From NCBI GenBank assembly GCA_022821805.1, contig JAJECX010000030.1:1-64000 (forward strand): a stretch of DNA of 64,000 nt. The letters are read 5' to 3'. The notes below the pieces were generated by a model, which saw nothing but the letters and a program-made list of their open reading frames with translations, did not search any database and was not told the origin of the DNA. Shown piece by piece: positions 8,630 to 15,497 of the stretch. Both the position numbers and the translations under genes were made by a program. How positions within the stretch are numbered: position 1 is the stretch's first letter; each line of letters starts with the position of its first letter. Source of the stretch: Anaerolineae bacterium. Lineage in GTDB: Bacteria; Chloroflexota; Anaerolineae; Aggregatilineales; Phototrophicaceae.

Positions 8630-8918
8630 TCGATGCGGTGGCGAACACGGGCATCGGCTTGGGCTTCGTATATAGGGCTGTGAGCATAGCGACGAGGTCG
8701 ATTCCTTCGTCCAAGTCTTCCCAGTAGATGCTGTCTCCTAGCAGGTCGTAGTTCTGCTGTTGCGCCTCTGTGGCCGATTGCAGCCAAGGAAACCAGTTCA
8801 GTGGCAAACCAATAACCCTGCCGTCCGCGAGGCTGATCCATACAAAGTCATCAGCGAAACGCAATGTCTGCGCGTCGTTACGCGTGGAATGAATGAATGG
8901 TTTCCGTTCCATTGACAA
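8622..8918 (-). CDS. DUF2442 protein, pair 1
   Basis: The 98-residue product begins MERKPFIHSTRNDAQTLRF and carries the DUF2442 pattern: ADGRVIGLPLNWFPWLQSAT, then NYDLLGDSIYWEDLDEGIDL and a final AMLTALY. It lies 6 bases downstream of its DUF4160 partner on the same strand. DUF2442 and DUF4160 genes often sit side by side and are suspected to act as a pair of the toxin-antitoxin kind, though the activity is not established. Its stop codon TAA is read from the reverse complement of the last codons of the DUF58 gene. Confidence 0.85.
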   Translation of the reverse strand: MSMERKPFIHSTRNDAQTLRFADDFVWISLADGRVIGLPLNWFPWLQSATEAQQQNYDLLGDSIYWEDLDEGIDLVAMLTALYTKPKPMPVFATASTT

Positions 8919-8924
8919 GCCTCC

Positions 8925-9200
8925 CTATGGCAATATTTCGCCGCTACTCCCGGAACGATGAAGGCGATCCCAATTGTTACGCAGCAAGTTGGCGTGCTGT
9001 CCAATCAGTTTGCGGATTTGTCGAAGCTCTCCACTATTGAATCCGCGATTGTCTTCGAATTCTATCGGGTCCAAGTACACGCGCACACGCTTTCTTTCGC
9101 GATGAACATGGACATGCGCAGGCTCATGGTCGTCAGTATGAATTCGCACATCATATCCGTGTTGGCGTCTATGCAATATGGTGACCAACGCTGCGTACAC
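8925..9200 (-). CDS. DUF4160 protein, pair 1
   Basis: The 91-residue frame contains LVTILHRRQHGYDVRIHTDD, HEPAHVHV, and NRGFNSGELRQIRKLIGQH, the DUF4160 pattern with conserved histidines. The other copies start at MVTVL, so translation here may begin at the TTG of LVTIL (9188) and not the ATG at 9200. It is the most divergent of the intact copies at its N-terminus and has a longer C-terminus (SGSSGEILP). It is upstream of, and presumably co-transcribed with, the DUF2442 gene at 8622-8918. Confidence 0.8.
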   Translation of the reverse strand: MYAALVTILHRRQHGYDVRIHTDDHEPAHVHVHRERKRVRVYLDPIEFEDNRGFNSGELRQIRKLIGQHANLLRNNWDRLHRSGSSGEILP

Positions 9201-9242
9201 CCTAAGTATAGTCTGGCGAGTGTGACGGTGTCAAAGTTAAAT

Positions 9243-9293
9243 GAATTGCTGTCAAGTGACCAGTGGGTAAGCGCGCCGGGCTGGTTAAGTAGT
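9243..9293 (+). repeat. junction 1: degenerate copy of the DUF58 3' end
   Basis: The last 19 bases, GCCGGGCTGGTTAAGTAGT (9275-9293), are identical to 8612-8630 at the end of the DUF58 gene. Upstream the match continues more loosely (TTGCTGTCAAGTGAC), with small insertions that break the frame. It separates pair 1 from pair 2. Confidence 0.85.
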
Positions 9294-9566
9294 GGCGGCT
9301 TCGGGGCGGTGCATTTCCTTCACATACATGCCGGAGACCATCGCGATTATGTCAATCCCTTCATCCAAATTGCGCCAATAAACACTAAAGGGATAAAGCT
9401 GGCAGTCGTTTCGTTCGTCATCTGACGCGTCTCGCAGCCAAGGGAAAAAGTATAGCGGCATGCCTATAGCGCGGCCATCCGCCAAGTCAATGAACACGTA
9501 CTCGTCGCTGAAACGGACGCCTGTGGGCCGGTTGCGTGTTTCATGTATATTGGGATAATCGCTCAT
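9285..9566 (-). CDS. DUF2442 protein, pair 2
   Basis: The 93-residue product begins MSDYPNIHETRNRPTGVRF and has ADGRAIGMPLYFFPWLRDAS and VYWRNLDEGIDIIAMVSGMY. The histidine-arginine pair near the start and the WxxLDEGID segment match the other four copies. The usual NYxL after the central motif is changed to CQLY. The stop codon again lies inside the junction repeat (ending ATT-stop). Its DUF4160 partner begins upstream at 9842 with a 36-base gap, longer than in pair 1. Confidence 0.85.
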   Translation of the reverse strand: MSDYPNIHETRNRPTGVRFSDEYVFIDLADGRAIGMPLYFFPWLRDASDDERNDCQLYPFSVYWRNLDEGIDIIAMVSGMYVKEMHRPEAATT

Positions 9567-9602
9567 GATTTCTAGTCCGTTTCTTTATCCCTCTCAGTCC
9601 CT

Positions 9603-9842
9603 CTAGGATTCATGCAGACGAGACCATGTTTCCACTAGCAGCGCTTCGTTATCGCGGAGCAATCTGCGGATTCGGCGAAGTTCTCTTTCATTGAAGCGGT
9701 GGTTTTCGATGATCCTCCACGTGACTAGCTCAATGAGAACTTCATTGCCACCCTTGATTACATGCACATGCGCTGGTCCGTGGTCCTCGGTGTGGATTAT
9801 TACATCGTATCCATGCCGCTGCCTGTACAACACTGTAACCAT
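9603..9842 (-). CDS. DUF4160 protein, pair 2
   Basis: The 79-residue protein begins MVTVLYRQRHGYDVIIHTED and contains HGPAHVHV, NHRFNERELRRIRRLLRD and ends ETWSRLHES. It is full length for the family. The start codon abuts the copy of the DUF58 3' end at 9845-9884 that separates it from pair 3, so its promoter or ribosome-binding region must lie in or across that repeat. Confidence 0.85.
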   Translation of the reverse strand: MVTVLYRQRHGYDVIIHTEDHGPAHVHVIKGGNEVLIELVTWRIIENHRFNERELRRIRRLLRDNEALLVETWSRLHES

Positions 9843-9844
9843 GT

Positions 9845-9884
9845 TTGCTGTCGAGTATGCTGCGCGCCGGGCTGGTTAAGTAGT
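9845..9884 (+). repeat. junction 2: copy of the DUF58 3' end with reading frame kept
   Basis: Read on the plus strand the codons give LLSSMLRAGLVK-stop, against LILSDMRRAGLVK-stop at the true DUF58 end. The final 19 bases (9866-9884) are identical to 8612-8630. One codon is missing but the frame is maintained through to the same TAG. Confidence 0.9.
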
Positions 9885-10187
9885 GGTGGCGTAACGCGCG
9901 GCAATTACCTCCTTGAGGCTTTGCAGATATTCCTCGCTTGGCTCAATGTAGAGTCCGGATATCAGCGCAGTCAGGTCCATGCCGTCGTCAATGTCTTCCC
10001 AGTAAATGGTAAGACCATGAAGCTGATAGTTTAGGCGTTCGTCGTCAGTTGCTGCTTTGAGTAGGGGAAAGAAGTCGAGCGGTACGCCGAGCATGCGACC
10101 GTCGGCTAGTTCAATTATGGCGTGGTTTTCCGAAAATGTGACTCGCTGAGCCTCATTGCGCTTTTCGTGGATAACAGGCTCTTTCAT
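9876..10187 (-). CDS. DUF2442 protein, pair 3
   Basis: I choose the ATG at 10187 (MKEPVIHEKRNEAQRVTF), because it aligns with the starts of the other copies and has GGAG 11 bases upstream. The longer frame to 10226 would overlap the DUF4160 partner. The 103-residue product contains ADGRMLGVPLDFFPLLKAAT, NYQLHGLTIYWEDIDDGMDL and ALISGLY, then a longer C-terminal tail than in the other pairs. The stop lies in junction repeat 2. Confidence 0.85.
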   Translation of the reverse strand: MKEPVIHEKRNEAQRVTFSENHAIIELADGRMLGVPLDFFPLLKAATDDERLNYQLHGLTIYWEDIDDGMDLTALISGLYIEPSEEYLQSLKEVIAARYATTT

Positions 10188-10206
10188 TGTGAAACGTTCT
10201 CCTGAA

Positions 10207-10452
10207 TTATCGCTTTTCTGGGTCAAGCCGTTCCCATTCGGAAACGATAAAGGCCATATGGTCGTTAAGCATTTTTCGGATTTGCTTCAACTCTCGACTG
10301 TTGAATCCTTTAATTTGAGAGAAGCTCATAGGCTTCAAGTTAACCTTAACATGCTTTTCGCCGCGGAAGACATGCACGTGTGCCGGACCATGCTCTCGTG
10401 TGAAGATGCGAACGTCAAAACCGTGCCGCTGCTTGTAAAGAACTGTGACCAT
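10207..10452 (-). CDS. DUF4160 protein, pair 3
   Basis: The 81-residue protein begins MVTVLYKQRHGFDVRIFTRE, with HGPAHVHVFRGEKHVKVNL and IKGFNSRELKQIRKMLNDHM. It is complete for the family and is separated from its DUF2442 partner by 19 bases. The ATG overlaps the diverged DUF58-tail copy that begins at 10451 on the other strand. In this pair both genes are more lysine-rich and less GC-rich than in pairs 1 and 5. Confidence 0.85.
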   Translation of the reverse strand: MVTVLYKQRHGFDVRIFTREHGPAHVHVFRGEKHVKVNLKPMSFSQIKGFNSRELKQIRKMLNDHMAFIVSEWERLDPEKR

Positions 10453-10495
10453 GCTCGTGTCAGATTTACGGTGAGTAGGATTCGTTATGAAAGTG
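10451..10495 (+). repeat. junction 3: most diverged copy of the DUF58 3' end
   Basis: Plus-strand codons from 10451 read MLVSDLR-stop-VGFVMKV, against LILSDMRRAGLVK in DUF58 and MLLSDLRRNGLVK in junction 4. The 19-bp core that is perfect in the other junctions is not conserved here. Homology is visible mainly in ATGCTCGTGTCAGATTTACG. Confidence 0.65.
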
Positions 10496-10823
10496 TGGCT
10501 TTGGCTCTGCGCTCGCTGACTTGGTTCTTCAGAATCTCATTGACTTCTTCACTCGTCTCAAGATAGAGACCAGACAGCATAGCCTTCAAGTCAATGCCAT
10601 CGTCAATGTCTTCCCAATAGACATCACAGGCGCCCAAGCGGTAATTTTGGCGCTCATCGTCAGTCGCAGCTTCCAGCAATGGGAAGAAATGCAACGGCAC
10701 ACCAATTATTCTTCCATCCGCTAACTCGATCATGGCGTGTGTATTGGTGAAGCTGACTGCTTGCGGCTCATTGCGGGTATCATGAAGCACCGGTTCAATA
10801 TACAAGTTGCTGTCTTTTGTCAT
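10485..10823 (-). CDS. DUF2442 protein, pair 4
   Basis: The 112-residue product begins MTKDSNLYIEPVLHDTRNEP and carries ADGRIIGVPLHFFPLLEAAT, NYRLGACDVYWEDIDDGIDL and AMLSGLYLE. Its ATG overlaps the stop of the DUF4160 partner by 4 bases (ATGA), which indicates translational coupling. A start a few codons later cannot be excluded. The C-terminal tail after the conserved core (SEEVNEILKNQVSERRAKA) is unlike the other copies, because here the stop does not fall in a preserved junction core. Confidence 0.85.
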   Translation of the reverse strand: MTKDSNLYIEPVLHDTRNEPQAVSFTNTHAMIELADGRIIGVPLHFFPLLEAATDDERQNYRLGACDVYWEDIDDGIDLKAMLSGLYLETSEEVNEILKNQVSERRAKATLS

Positions 10824-11080
10824 CTCCGGTCTGGTCTTTCACCTTTCTCATGAAGATTGTGCCAAACCTCGAGCAACAAATCCTGATAATCGCTAACGAG
10901 CTTGCGAATCTGTCGAATTTCTCTTGTATTGTAGCCTCGATTATCGCTGACCTCAAATGTCAGCAAATCCATCCGCAGATTGCTTTCGCCTTTCCAAACA
11001 TGAACAGGCGCGGGAGGATGGTCTTTGAGGTAGATGCGCACATCGTAGCCATGCCGCTGCCGGTAAAGGACTGTTACCAT
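10820..11080 (-). CDS. DUF4160 protein, pair 4
   Basis: I start at the MVTVLYRQRHGYD ATG (11080), as in pairs 2 and 3; the frame is open further upstream to 11104. The 86-residue product has VRIYLKDHPPAPVHVWKGES, in which the usual AHVHV is APVHV, and NRGYNTREIRQIRKLVSDY. The 3' end overlaps the DUF2442 start by 4 bases. The start codon lies at the edge of junction 4. Confidence 0.85.
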   Translation of the reverse strand: MVTVLYRQRHGYDVRIYLKDHPPAPVHVWKGESNLRMDLLTFEVSDNRGYNTREIRQIRKLVSDYQDLLLEVWHNLHEKGERPDRR

Positions 11081-11121
11081 GCTTTTGTCGGATTTGCGGC
11101 GCAACGGGCTGGTTAAGTAGT
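11079..11121 (+). repeat. junction 4: well-preserved copy of the DUF58 3' end
   Basis: Plus-strand codons read MLLSDLRRNGLVK-stop. Eight of the 14 codons are identical to the DUF58 end and the changes are mostly synonymous or conservative. The last 17 bases (11105-11121) are identical to the DUF58 gene. Confidence 0.9.
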
Positions 11122-11412
11122 GGCCGCGGCTCGCTCTATCGCCTCTTTCGGACGCGGCTTATCCTTGGTGTATAGACCGGTAAGCATCGCGACCATGTCG
11201 ATGCCTTCGTCCATGTCTTCCCAGTCGACGGTGAAGTAATTGAGTTGGTAGTTCTGACGCTGAGCGTCGGTGGCGTTTTGCAGCCAAGGGAAATAGTAGA
11301 GCGGCAGGCCTAAGACGCGCCCGTCGGCCATTTCGATCAAGACGCGCGTGTCTGTGAAGCGCACTGCCTGCGGCGCGCAGCGGTCATCATGTACGAAGGG
11401 TATCTTCTTCAT
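11113..11412 (-). CDS. DUF2442 protein, pair 5
   Basis: The 99-residue product begins MKKIPFVHDDRCAPQAVRF and has ADGRVLGLPLYYFPWLQNAT, NYQLNYFTVDWEDMDEGIDM and AMLTGLYTKDKPRP. It resembles pair 1 more than pairs 3 and 4, including the FPWLQ segment. Its upstream DUF4160 partner is truncated, so this copy may be an orphan or may use a promoter within the neighbouring SDR gene end. The stop lies in junction repeat 4. Confidence 0.85.
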   Translation of the reverse strand: MKKIPFVHDDRCAPQAVRFTDTRVLIEMADGRVLGLPLYYFPWLQNATDAQRQNYQLNYFTVDWEDMDEGIDMVAMLTGLYTKDKPRPKEAIERAAATT

Positions 11413-11444
11413 GGGCGTTCCTTAACATTATCAATCGACGCAAC

Positions 11445-11699
11445 TCAAGAATCTTGCAGCCGCTCCCAAACACTTTGCAGGAGACTTTCGTGTTCTCGCA
11501 AGAGATTAACGATCTGTCTGATTTCCCTATTGTTAAACTTATGGCTGGCAGAAATGACATCCATGGTCTCCAAGTCGATCTTGATTTGTCGGCCGCCTTT
11601 CCAAACGTGACCATGACTGTTTCTACCGGTAGTGTAGACTTTGCCAAGACTCCACGTCAATGTATCTGAGCCGACGCTACATCGCCACCAAGCCGCCAT
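11445..11699 (-). pseudogene. truncated DUF4160, pair 5
   Basis: The C-terminal two thirds match DUF4160: HVWKGGRQIKIDL, KFNNREIRQIVNLLREHESL and VWERLQDS. The conserved start MVTVLYRQRHGYDVRI and the PAHVHV histidine block are missing or scrambled; upstream of HVWKGG the frame reads TLTWSLGKVYTTGRNSHG. The open frame runs backwards into the 3' end of the SDR gene (11677). The N-terminal third therefore seems lost, perhaps when the array met the SDR gene. Confidence 0.65.
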
Positions 11700-12438
11700 C
11701 CAGCACCAGCGCGTGACCGGTCACGAACGATGACGCGTCGGAGCAGAGCCAGGCGACCGCTTCGCCGATCTCGCTTGCTTTGCCCAGCCGTCCCATCGGG
11801 ATTGCGCGCTCCATGATATGCGCCATCAGCGGATTGCCCGCGATCGCGCTCTGGACCATGGCGGTATCGGTGTAAGCGGGGCAGACGGCATTGACGCGAA
11901 TGCCAAGTTTGGCGTAATCAAGCGCCGCTGATTTGGTCAAGCCGACGACGGCGTGTTTGCTGGCGGTGTAGGCGCCCGCTTTTGGCGCGCCGATCAAGCC
12001 GGCGACCGAGGCGATATTGACGATCGCGCCGCGGCTCTGCGGCAGCATGACTTCGAGCTCCGCCTTCAGGCAATGCCATACGCCGAGTAAATTGACGGCG
12101 AGCACGCGCTCGAACATGGCGTCATCGGCTTGATGCAGGCGATCCTCGAATGAGCCGGCGATGCCTGCGTTATTGACCGCCGCGTCGAGCCTGCCAAAGG
12201 CGGCGACCGTCGCCTCGACCATCGCGCGCACTTGGTCCGGCATCGTTACATCGCAGCTTCTAGCGATCGCTGCGCCGCCTTCGTCGTGGATCAACTGCGC
12301 GGTTTCTTCCGCGCCTGCGCCATCAATGTCGGAGATGCTGACGGCGGCGCCCGCCCGCGCCAATGCCAGCGCGCTCGCCCGTCCGATGCCGGCGGCCGCG
12401 CCCGTTACCAGCGTGACTTTGCCTTGCATTTGCGTCAT
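11677..12438 (-). CDS. short-chain dehydrogenase/reductase (SDR)
   Basis: The 253-residue protein starts at MTQMQGKVTLVTGAAAGIGR, with GAGG 8-11 bases upstream; an in-frame extension to 12516 lacks family similarity. It shows the classical SDR marks: the nucleotide motif TGAAAGIG, DID after the second strand (which favours NAD), NNAG near residue 90, a catalytic Ser in NIASVAG, YTASK with the catalytic Tyr and Lys, and a C-terminal FVTGHALVLDGGL. The substrate is unknown. It points away from the Rieske oxygenase gene. Its 3' end overlaps the truncated DUF4160 frame. Confidence 0.9.
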   Translation of the reverse strand: MTQMQGKVTLVTGAAAGIGRASALALARAGAAVSISDIDGAGAEETAQLIHDEGGAAIARSCDVTMPDQVRAMVEATVAAFGRLDAAVNNAGIAGSFEDRLHQADDAMFERVLAVNLLGVWHCLKAELEVMLPQSRGAIVNIASVAGLIGAPKAGAYTASKHAVVGLTKSAALDYAKLGIRVNAVCPAYTDTAMVQSAIAGNPLMAHIMERAIPMGRLGKASEIGEAVAWLCSDASSFVTGHALVLDGGLVAM

Positions 12439-12502
12439 CTTGCGATCCTCGTCAACTATGATTCTCCTTTGCCAATATCGTAACCAAGCCTCTGCGCAAT
12501 CC

Positions 12503-12773
12503 GTAGGGGCGAGCATTCGGATTATCCGCGGAGATGGGAAGGGCGTCGGTCAGACGGGCGACCTGATAGGTTGCCCTTGTTGACAATGCGAGCGGCAAAC
12601 CCCCGCCCCCCAGCCCCCTCCCCCATAAAGAGCTGAAGAGCGGACACCTTTTCATTTCGCAGGATTTCGTTACAAAATCTGATCATTCCGCGGCAATTTT
12701 CGGGCGACCCAAGGGTTGCCCCTACGATTTTCGCCATAAATGAACCTTGTAGGGGCCAGCCTTGGCTGACCCG
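12503..12773. repeat. cluster of dispersed repeats in a 460-bp gene-free stretch
   Basis: This stretch between the SDR and Rieske genes holds several repeat copies: GTAGGGGCGAGCATTCGG at 12503, a reverse GGGCGACCTGATAGGTTGCCC region at 12556-12576, a C-rich run with CCCCCGCCCCCCAGCCCCC near 12600-12625, another reverse copy at 12702-12725 and GTAGGGGCCAGCCTTGG at 12749. The segment 12556-12640 in reverse matches 37340-37410, including the phrase GTTTGCCGCTCGC. I see no gene in it. Confidence 0.8.
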
Positions 12774-12862
12774 TCGCAATCGCAGCGCCTTACTTCAAAC
12801 GTGTCCGCTCCTCAGCCATAAAGAGGGAGGCGGAATCACACGGGACCATATTCTCGCTGTGT

Positions 12863-12868
12863 TATAAT
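12863..12868 (+). promoter_or_regulatory. TATAAT -10 element of the Rieske oxygenase gene
   Basis: A consensus TATAAT lies 33 bases before the ATG at 12901, with a strong Shine-Dalgarno GGGAGG just ahead of the ATG. No convincing -35 hexamer is present. Confidence 0.45.
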
Positions 12869-12900
12869 GCGCGACGCAAAAAGCCGCGGGAGGCAGCGCC

Positions 12901-13869
12901 ATGATTGACGATCCGATTCTGCTCAATGATTGGCATGCGGTGCTGCCGTTGGAACAGTTGGAAGCGGGCAATAATGTAGTGGGCGCGCGGCTGCTGGGCG
13001 AGGAAATCGTCATCTGGAAGTCGGGCGAATCGGTGCGCGCCTGGAAAGATCTGTGTGTGCACCGCGGCACGCGCCTCTCGCTGGGCGAGGTGTTGGACGA
13101 CGGAGCGCTGCAATGCCCTTATCATGGCTGGACCTACGCCCCCGATGGTCAATGCGTGCGCATCCCGGCGCATCCCGAGCAGAGGCCGCCAGCCAAGGCG
13201 CGCGCCTTCACCTACCAGGCGACGGTCGCCTACGATTTTGTCTGGGTTTGCCTGGGCGAGCCGGCGCATGAGATCCCGCCTTTTGACGAGTGGGACGACC
13301 CCAGCTATCGCAAGATCCTCTGCGGCGCTTATGAATTTCAGGCGGCTGGTCCGCGCATGGTGGAAAATTTCCTCGATGTCGCTCATTTCCCTTTTGTGCA
13401 TGAGGATATTCTGGGCACGAAGGAGCGGCCAGAGATCCCCGATTATGATGTCATCACCGATGAGAAGGGCGTCACCGCCTCCGATATCCGCATCTTTCAG
13501 CCCAATCCCGATGGCAGCCACATCCCCAATTGGGTGAGCTATACCTACAAGGCGCATCGGCCGCTGGTCGCTTATTTTCGCAAGGAAGCGGAAGAGAAAT
13601 TCGCCATCTTGCTGATGGTCACGCCGATTGAAGAAGTCAAGTCGCTGATGTGGATGTGGATGGTGATGACGCAGGACGACAGCAGCGACGAGTCCCTGCG
13701 CGCCTTCCAGGACGAGATCGCCTTTCAGGACCTGCCCATTGTGCAATCGCAGCGACCGGAGCTGCTGCCGCTCGACTTGCAGGCGGAGCTGCACCTGCGC
13801 AGCGACAAAACGGCGATCGCCTACCGCCGCTGGCTGAACGATTTGGGCTTGCGTTATGGGACGAGTTGA
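12901..13869 (+). CDS. Rieske non-heme iron oxygenase, alpha-subunit type
   Basis: The 322-residue protein has a Rieske 2Fe-2S site with Cys52-x-His54 (LCVHRGTRLS) and Cys72-x2-His75 (QCPYHGWTY). The mononuclear iron site follows in VENFLDVAHFPFVHED with Asn156, Asp159, His162 and His167. It belongs with single-component-type oxygenases and demethylases (vanillate O-demethylase, phthalate dioxygenase relatives), which need a separate reductase not found nearby. The substrate is unknown. An SD sequence GGGAGG supports the start. Confidence 0.9.
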   Translation: MIDDPILLNDWHAVLPLEQLEAGNNVVGARLLGEEIVIWKSGESVRAWKDLCVHRGTRLSLGEVLDDGALQCPYHGWTYAPDGQCVRIPAHPEQRPPAKARAFTYQATVAYDFVWVCLGEPAHEIPPFDEWDDPSYRKILCGAYEFQAAGPRMVENFLDVAHFPFVHEDILGTKERPEIPDYDVITDEKGVTASDIRIFQPNPDGSHIPNWVSYTYKAHRPLVAYFRKEAEEKFAILLMVTPIEEVKSLMWMWMVMTQDDSSDESLRAFQDEIAFQDLPIVQSQRPELLPLDLQAELHLRSDKTAIAYRRWLNDLGLRYGTS

Positions 13870-14037
13870 CTTGTGGGGAGTACAACGGAATGCTCTCACT
13901 GGCGTATATGCTGAAGGCGGGTATATCAGTTGCAGGACGGCTAGGCGCTGACGTCACTGGAGATAACGGCAGTGTTCGTTGTTACTTAACTTGGCGGAAC
14001 CGGGCAATCCCAATTGCCGAGGGGTGAGGCGGGCAAA

Positions 14038-14496
14038 ATGGAAAAACGCAAAAACCAGTCGCAGTTTGAGCTCGAAATCCGCCGGCGCGTGGAAGCCAAA
14101 TATGACGAGCGAAACGCGCTCTTGATTCACCTGATCAGCTATGCCGGCGTGAACATTCTTGTCTGGCTGATTTGGCTGTTTTCCACGGGCGGCTTCCCTT
14201 GGCCCCTGTTTGTCACGCTGTTTTGGGGCGTCGGCATGGCGGGGCATTCGCTGGATTACTATAACAAGCACGGGGGTGGCGCGGAGAAACGAGAAGAGCG
14301 GATCCAGGAGGAAGTCCAGCGCCACCTGGAGCGGCTGGCGGAGCGGGAGCGCGAAATTTATGGCGCCGACGAGATGGACGACGCGCCGGACGTTGATCAG
14401 CGGCGCCATGCGCGACTGAGCGACGATGGCGAGCTGGTCCGTTTGGACGGGCTGCCAGAAGATGATGCTGCTGGGGAGCAGCGGCGGAATGCTTGA
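14038..14496 (+). CDS. 2TM-domain membrane protein
   Basis: I start at MEKRKNQSQFELEIRRRVE (14038), preceded by GTGAGGCGGG; the frame extends 8 codons further up. The 152-residue protein has two membrane segments at about 35-55 (LISYAGVNILVWLIWLF) and 63-80 (WPLFVTLFWGVGMAGHSL), the latter typical of the 2TM family. A charged helical tail follows, with HLERLAEREREIYG and an acidic end. Such domains are found alone or on sensor proteins; the role here is unknown. Confidence 0.7.
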   Translation: MEKRKNQSQFELEIRRRVEAKYDERNALLIHLISYAGVNILVWLIWLFSTGGFPWPLFVTLFWGVGMAGHSLDYYNKHGGGAEKREERIQEEVQRHLERLAEREREIYGADEMDDAPDVDQRRHARLSDDGELVRLDGLPEDDAAGEQRRNA

Positions 14497-14529
14497 CGCG
14501 GCAACGCGAGCCTGCTCAACCCCCTCGGT

Positions 14530-14548
14530 CCCCCATCGCAATGGGGGG
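14530..14548. repeat. CCCCCAT-ATGGGGG inverted repeat
   Basis: CCCCCAT, four bases CGCA, then ATGGGGG. The same palindrome with loop TACT is at 17820-17839, so this is a second dispersed repeat type. It lies 34 bases after the 2TM gene and could also act as a terminator hairpin, but no T-run follows. Confidence 0.7.
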
Positions 14549-14652
14549 AGACATGAAAGCCGGGTTGAGTTTACCTTGTTAAGACGGGCATACATAATGT
14601 TAGAATAGGGGAGAGCGCGGAAAGAAAGCGGAGACGCGAGCGCGATAGAAGT

Positions 14653-15483
14653 ATGATTCGCTTAAAGAGACGCAACACCGCCTGGCTAGTGGCGATGGCG
14701 CTGCTGATTGGTTTCGCCTTGCTGGCGGCGCCGGTGTCGGCGGCGGTGCAGCTTTCGCTGATTGGGGCGCTGGCGGTCGCTGTGATCGCTTCCATGATTG
14801 AGCTGGGACCGGAACGTGCCAGCTTGCTTGATGTGCTGCATCGGGCGCCGGTGCAGCGCCGGATCACGCCGCAAGCGAAGGAAGCGGGGGAGCGGGCGGC
14901 GGCGCGCGCCGGTTACTTCAATCGCAGCGGCATTATCATGCTGGATATCGGCTTGATCGCCATGCAAACGGGCGTCGAAGGCTTGGCGATGCGGCGCACG
15001 CGCAATATCTCCAAAGACGATGATGGTGTGCGTCCGTTCATCACTTTGCACGTCACGCCGGAAGAGGCGGAGCGGCAGGCGCTGATTCGTTACGAGATTT
15101 ATAATCATCTGGGCGAAGAGCAATATGTGCACGAAATGAAGACCTTCCTGCGCGAAGGCGAGCTCAGTCTATTGGCGGATCATCATTTGCCGCTGGCGGG
15201 CAATACCAATGTCGATGGCAATGGCGATTGGGATTTGCGCGTCTATGTCGACAACAGTTTGATTGGCATGCACAATTTGATGCTTTCGCCGTCGACGCGC
15301 GAGCGGCATCGCCGACTGAGCGGGGAAACGGAGCTCGATACTACGCTGACGGAGCGCCGCCGCAACCTGCAAGACGCGGTCATTGTCGAAGAAGCGGAAC
15401 AGCCGCAGACGACGCAGTTGAAGGATTTGCTGCAGCAGACGGGTGGCGGCGGGCGCGGAGGCCGCGGCGGCGGCCGCCGTTAG
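14653..15483 (+). CDS. membrane-associated protein of unknown function, Gly/Arg-rich C-terminus
   Basis: The 276-residue protein has two N-terminal membrane segments (about 10-28 and 31-48: AWLVAMALLIGFALLAAP and LSLIGALAVAVIASM). A soluble domain follows with LDIGLIAMQ, FITLHVTPEEAERQALIRYE and NVDGNGDWDLRVYVDNSLIG. The tail is GGGGRGGRGGGRR. The soluble domain aligns with the next gene's product over the pattern DIG...QPF/RPF...L.V...G.W.LRV.....I..H, so the two are tandem paralogues. No known family was recognised. Confidence 0.65.
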   Translation: MIRLKRRNTAWLVAMALLIGFALLAAPVSAAVQLSLIGALAVAVIASMIELGPERASLLDVLHRAPVQRRITPQAKEAGERAAARAGYFNRSGIIMLDIGLIAMQTGVEGLAMRRTRNISKDDDGVRPFITLHVTPEEAERQALIRYEIYNHLGEEQYVHEMKTFLREGELSLLADHHLPLAGNTNVDGNGDWDLRVYVDNSLIGMHNLMLSPSTRERHRRLSGETELDTTLTERRRNLQDAVIVEEAEQPQTTQLKDLLQQTGGGGRGGRGGGRR

Positions 15484-15497
15484 CTGAGGACAAAAGA

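Noticed and set aside
8612..11121. Integron with attC sites at the module junctions
   Set aside because: The 17-19 bp core lacks the paired R/L boxes of attC, the modules have no folded recombination site, and no integrase gene is in the window. The repeat also encodes the DUF58 tail in frame.
12439..12900. Small coding genes in the spacer between the SDR and Rieske genes
   Set aside because: Frames here run through repeat copies and C- or G-runs and have no ribosome-binding sites or family features.
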